This document shows positions 4,700 to 7,205 of a DNA stretch of 7,205 bases, one piece after another. Made by a program: the position numbers and the translations under genes. The notes beneath the pieces were generated by a model, which worked only from the letters and a program-made list of their open reading frames with translations, made no database searches and had not been told where the DNA came from. Origin of the DNA: Microcaldota archaeon (lineage in GTDB: Archaea > Micrarchaeota > Micrarchaeia > Micrarchaeales > Micrarchaeaceae); NCBI GenBank assembly GCA_021812105.1, contig JAKAOQ010000033.1, forward strand, positions 1 to 7,205. The letters are read 5' to 3'. Each line of letters begins with the position of its first letter. Within the stretch, counting starts at the first letter, position 1.

Positions 4700-6190
4700 G
4701 TGGAAAAAGAAGGTCTGGACTCGGCGCTCAATCTTATGAATAGGCGCGGGATGATAATGCCATCAGCGCAAATATACGGCGAGGTGGGCGGATTCTACGA
4801 TTACGGTCCGATCGGGCTAAAGATAAAGAAAAGAATAGAAGCGCTTTGGAGAAGGAGGCTGGTAGAGGGGCTCGGGAACCTTGAGATAGAAACATCGCTG
4901 ATAGCTCCAGAACAGGTTTTCCGCGCCAGTGGGCATCTGGAAACGTTTGCCGATCCGGTATCAGTGTGCAAGAAATGTGGTTACAGCCACAGGGCCGACA
5001 AGATGCTCGCTGAGTTCTACGAGAGGAGGAACGATAAGGCAAAGGCAGAAGCCGCAAAACACGCAAACCTGAACGAGCTAAAGAAGATGATACTGGATGC
5101 CGAACTGAAATGTGAGAGATGCGGTGCCAAGCTCGAGGACGTTGAGATGTTCAATCTGATGCTCGCTACGAAAGTCGGCTCCCTCGGATCGACGCAGAGC
5201 TATCTGAGGCCCGAAACAGCGCAGGGGACATTCCTCGACTTCAAGAATATATTCAAGATATACGGGCTAAAGCTCCCAATAGGTATAGGCCAGTCCGGAA
5301 AGGCTTTCAGGAACGAGATATCACCCAGGAACATACTAGTCAGAATGAGGGAATTTTCACAGATGGAACTGGAGTATTTTTTTGATCCTGAAGAGAAAGA
5401 TCTGGCCATCAACGGGAAGAAGGTAGATGAAGGCGTGTTCTCTAACGAGATAACATTTGCCAGCACTGCGGGGGGCGGCGACGAATCCGTTGTGGGAAAG
5501 GTTAGTATATCAAAGCTGATGGAAGAAGGTCATATACCGAACAAGCTATTCGGCTACCTGCTATACCAGGAGAACGAGTTCATGAAGGCTCTGGGGTTCG
5601 ATGACGATGCCTATAAGTTCGTAGAGCTGTCGAAGGACGAACTGCCGCACTACTCTAAAGGGAACGTTGACCTTGAGGCAAAGATAGGTGGCAAGTACGA
5701 GGAGCTCGCCGGGACCGCCTACAGGACGGACTTTGACCTTAAGAACCACGAAACTCTTTCAAAAGAGGACATGCACGTTTTCAACAACGACAAGAAGGTC
5801 ATGCCGCACGTAGTGGAATTTGCCATGGGGCTGGACAGGACCTTCCTTGCGCTGATTTCAAACTCCCTTTACAAGGATGACAAGAGAGGTTGGGAGGTGC
5901 TCCGTTTAAACGAGTCGATTACTCCGTACGATTTCGCCCTGTTCCCGCTGCAGAGAGACGACAAGCTTATGGACAAATCTGCCGAAATACGCGACGCGCT
6001 TCTGAAGAAAGGATACAGCGTGTTCTACAGCTACACGGGTAGCATAGGGAAAAGATACGCAAGAGCCGATGAAATAGGGATAAACAGGGCGCTTACTGTA
6101 GACTACGATACGCTCAATGACGGTAGCGTCACCGTACGTGACATGCTCACAACCAGTCAGGAAAGAATAAAGGTAGACAGTCTGCTGTGA
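4700..6190 (+). CDS. glyS: Glycyl-tRNA synthetase, class II, archaeal/eukaryotic alpha2 type
   Basis: Joins glycine to tRNA-Gly using ATP in the cytoplasm; normally essential. 496 residues in the expected order: N-terminal 'GGFYDYGPIGLKIK' (30-43), a zinc-knuckle-like insertion with Cys90/Cys93 and Cys138/Cys141 in CxxC pairs, 'LRPETAQGTF' (169-178), class II motif 2 with 'FRNE' (203-206), 'RMREFSQMELEYFF' (215-228), motif 3 'GLDRT' (377-381), and a C-terminal anticodon-binding domain from about 405 with 'TPYDFALFPL' (408-417) and 'DEIGINRALTVDYDTL' (457-472). Many archaeal enzymes are nearer 570 residues, so the insertion domains here are trimmed. Near the end 'VRDMLTTSQERI' replaces the common 'RDRDT.EQ' pattern. 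Start is GTG 4700, with GTTGAT three bases upstream; no ATG or GTG lies nearby upstream in frame. The glycosylase gene follows after seven bases, so the two are probably co-transcribed. Very sure. Confidence 0.97.
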   Translation: MEKEGLDSALNLMNRRGMIMPSAQIYGEVGGFYDYGPIGLKIKKRIEALWRRRLVEGLGNLEIETSLIAPEQVFRASGHLETFADPVSVCKKCGYSHRADKMLAEFYERRNDKAKAEAAKHANLNELKKMILDAELKCERCGAKLEDVEMFNLMLATKVGSLGSTQSYLRPETAQGTFLDFKNIFKIYGLKLPIGIGQSGKAFRNEISPRNILVRMREFSQMELEYFFDPEEKDLAINGKKVDEGVFSNEITFASTAGGGDESVVGKVSISKLMEEGHIPNKLFGYLLYQENEFMKALGFDDDAYKFVELSKDELPHYSKGNVDLEAKIGGKYEELAGTAYRTDFDLKNHETLSKEDMHVFNNDKKVMPHVVEFAMGLDRTFLALISNSLYKDDKRGWEVLRLNESITPYDFALFPLQRDDKLMDKSAEIRDALLKKGYSVFYSYTGSIGKRYARADEIGINRALTVDYDTLNDGSVTVRDMLTTSQERIKVDSLL

Positions 6191-6197
6191 AAGGCAT

Positions 6198-7079
6198 TTG
6201 TGTGGTGCGAAGGTGCTCAGGCTATATTCGGTAAGAGACTTTGCTTTCTCGTATACCGTGGAGAGCGCGCAACCGCTAACGTTCTATTCCGACTACGAAG
6301 TGAGGAGCGGCGCCATATCCTTCCCATACAAGGACAGCATGGTCTCACTAAAATATAAAAGCTCAGATTCAAAAGGGGTATTTTACCTTGTTGGAGGCGC
6401 TGGCGGATCTGGCTTTGGAAGCAAAGAGCTCTCAAAACTATTCAGGCTAGAGGACAACATGGATAACATATACGGAAAAATATCAACAGACGCGTTCATG
6501 AAGTCATCGGTAGAGAAATACCGCGGCATGCGCCTGACCCACAACGATCCGTGGATAACCACACTTGTGTTCATAATATCGCAGTTCAACAACATAAAGA
6601 GGATCAGGCGGATAGTGAAGACGCTCATGGAAAAATACGGAGATGCGATATACGATGGCGACAAGGTCGTCGGAAAGGCGTTTCCCAGAATGGAGACGCT
6701 TTCGAGGCTCAGCGTTAAGGAGCTTATGGCGTGCGGCGCAGGGTTCAGGGCTGATTACATCAGGGAAGCTTCGAGATACTGCTCCGAAAATCTCGACCTC
6801 TACAGGCTCGGCAGCAAGGACTACGACACTATAAAAAGCGAGCTCATGCAAGTGCGCGGCGTAGGTGACAAGGTTGCCGACTGCATAGCCCTTATGGGGT
6901 ACGGGAAGCTGGAAGCGTTCCCGATAGACACGTGGGTGAAGCGTGTGGTGGAGAGGGTGTATTTCAAAGGCAAAAAGAAAAGCATAAAGGAAATACACAC
7001 GTTCGCCGAAGACAGGTGGGGCGGTCTTGCAGGGTACGCACAGCAATATCTATATTGGCATGGTATGCATTCTCTATAG
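6198..7079 (+). CDS. ogg: OGG1-like 8-oxoguanine DNA glycosylase/AP lyase, HhH-GPD family
   Basis: Base-excision repair enzyme expected to remove 8-oxoguanine opposite cytosine and nick the abasic site. 293 residues with the OGG1/AlkA layout: an N-terminal beta-rich domain (1-105), then helices with 'NDPWITTLVFIISQFNNIKRI' split across 116-136, 'CGAGFRADYI' (179-188) like the eukaryotic 'GLGYRARY', the helix-hairpin-helix 'VRGVGDKVADCIALM' (219-233) with catalytic Lys225, and 'FPIDTWVKR' (241-249) with catalytic Asp244. Lysine in the hairpin marks a bifunctional OGG enzyme rather than AlkA. Phe130 aligns with human OGG1 Asn149, which contacts the unpaired cytosine; this is unusual. Start is TTG 6198 with GTGA seven bases upstream (in the synthetase's stop region), or GTG 6213 with GGTG five bases upstream; both lie before the first conserved strand. 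Within a few bases of both neighbours, so likely one transcript with the synthetase. Family firm; exact start not. Confidence 0.93.
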   Translation: MCGAKVLRLYSVRDFAFSYTVESAQPLTFYSDYEVRSGAISFPYKDSMVSLKYKSSDSKGVFYLVGGAGGSGFGSKELSKLFRLEDNMDNIYGKISTDAFMKSSVEKYRGMRLTHNDPWITTLVFIISQFNNIKRIRRIVKTLMEKYGDAIYDGDKVVGKAFPRMETLSRLSVKELMACGAGFRADYIREASRYCSENLDLYRLGSKDYDTIKSELMQVRGVGDKVADCIALMGYGKLEAFPIDTWVKRVVERVYFKGKKKSIKEIHTFAEDRWGGLAGYAQQYLYWHGMHSL

Positions 7080-7086
7080 GGGTTTT

Positions 7087-7205
7087 ATGGCGGTTCACAA
7101 TCAATCTGGACTGGAGAATGACGTCGGAGAGATAACCGAATACGTCAGGCAGAAGCAAAAACTCTTCGATGTTATCACCGACAGGAGCAGGGAGATAATA
7201 AGGCT
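7087..7205 (+). CDS. Probable translin-family RNA-binding protein, N-terminal fragment (cut by window edge)
   Basis: An ATG at 7087 begins seven bases after the glycosylase stop, with AGGGG four bases upstream, and the frame stays open to the right edge (39 full codons). The visible sequence is hydrophilic and helical. 'ITEYVRQKQKLFDVI' followed by 'DRSREIIR' resembles helix 1 of the archaeal translin family (COG2178), where a similar 'SREIIRL' is typical. Translins are all-helical, ring-forming RNA/DNA-binding proteins; the archaeal members are poorly characterised. Only the first 39 residues are visible, so the gene is well supported by its start site and position but the family call is tentative. 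Confidence 0.6.
   Translation, partial: MAVHNQSGLENDVGEITEYVRQKQKLFDVITDRSREIIR

Overview
The window looks like chromosomal DNA from an archaeon. The starts are preceded by GGTGA-type ribosome binding sites and the promoters have archaeal box A (TTTAAATA, TTTATATA). The proteins include a DUF460 RNase H-like protein, an archaeal/eukaryotic-type glycyl-tRNA synthetase, an OGG1-like glycosylase and a probable translin-family protein. Moderate GC, frequent ATA and AGG codons and very tight gene packing fit a small-genome lineage such as Micrarchaeota or another DPANN group. That placement is inference, not something the sequence proves.

Layout. Positions 1-330 (+) are the C-terminal end of a DUF460 protein, convergent by 2 bases with a minus-strand operon. 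The operon (3669 down to 333) has four tightly spaced genes: a small two-helix VirB2/CedA1-like pilin with a leader; a polytopic VirB6/CedA-like membrane protein; a membrane-anchored protein resembling VirB3 plus the N-terminal domain of VirB4; and a separate VirB4/HerA-type ATPase with complete Walker A and B motifs. Upstream, also on the minus strand, lies a soluble protein of unknown function with a conserved-looking HHELTE motif (3820-4578). A short intergenic region with box A elements (4579-4699) separates it from a plus-strand housekeeping group: glycyl-tRNA synthetase (4700-6190), OGG1-like 8-oxoguanine DNA glycosylase (6198-7079) and the start of a probable translin-family protein (7087 to the edge).

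How the genes fit together. The minus-strand operon has the parts of a minimal conjugation-like (type IV secretion-like) machine: pilin, membrane channel, membrane/VirB4 N-domain subunit and motor ATPase. This resembles the crenarchaeal Ced/Ted DNA-import systems and is the most interesting part of the window. No relaxase, coupling protein, VirB8/9/10 or prepilin peptidase gene is present here, so DNA import or exchange is a hypothesis and another cargo is possible. VirB4 is split into two overlapping genes, and the operon promoter carries a 20-base near-palindrome that could be an operator. The plus-strand genes on the right are ordinary translation, DNA-repair and RNA-binding functions. No RNA genes, CRISPR arrays, transposons or gene-free stretches over 300 bases were seen.
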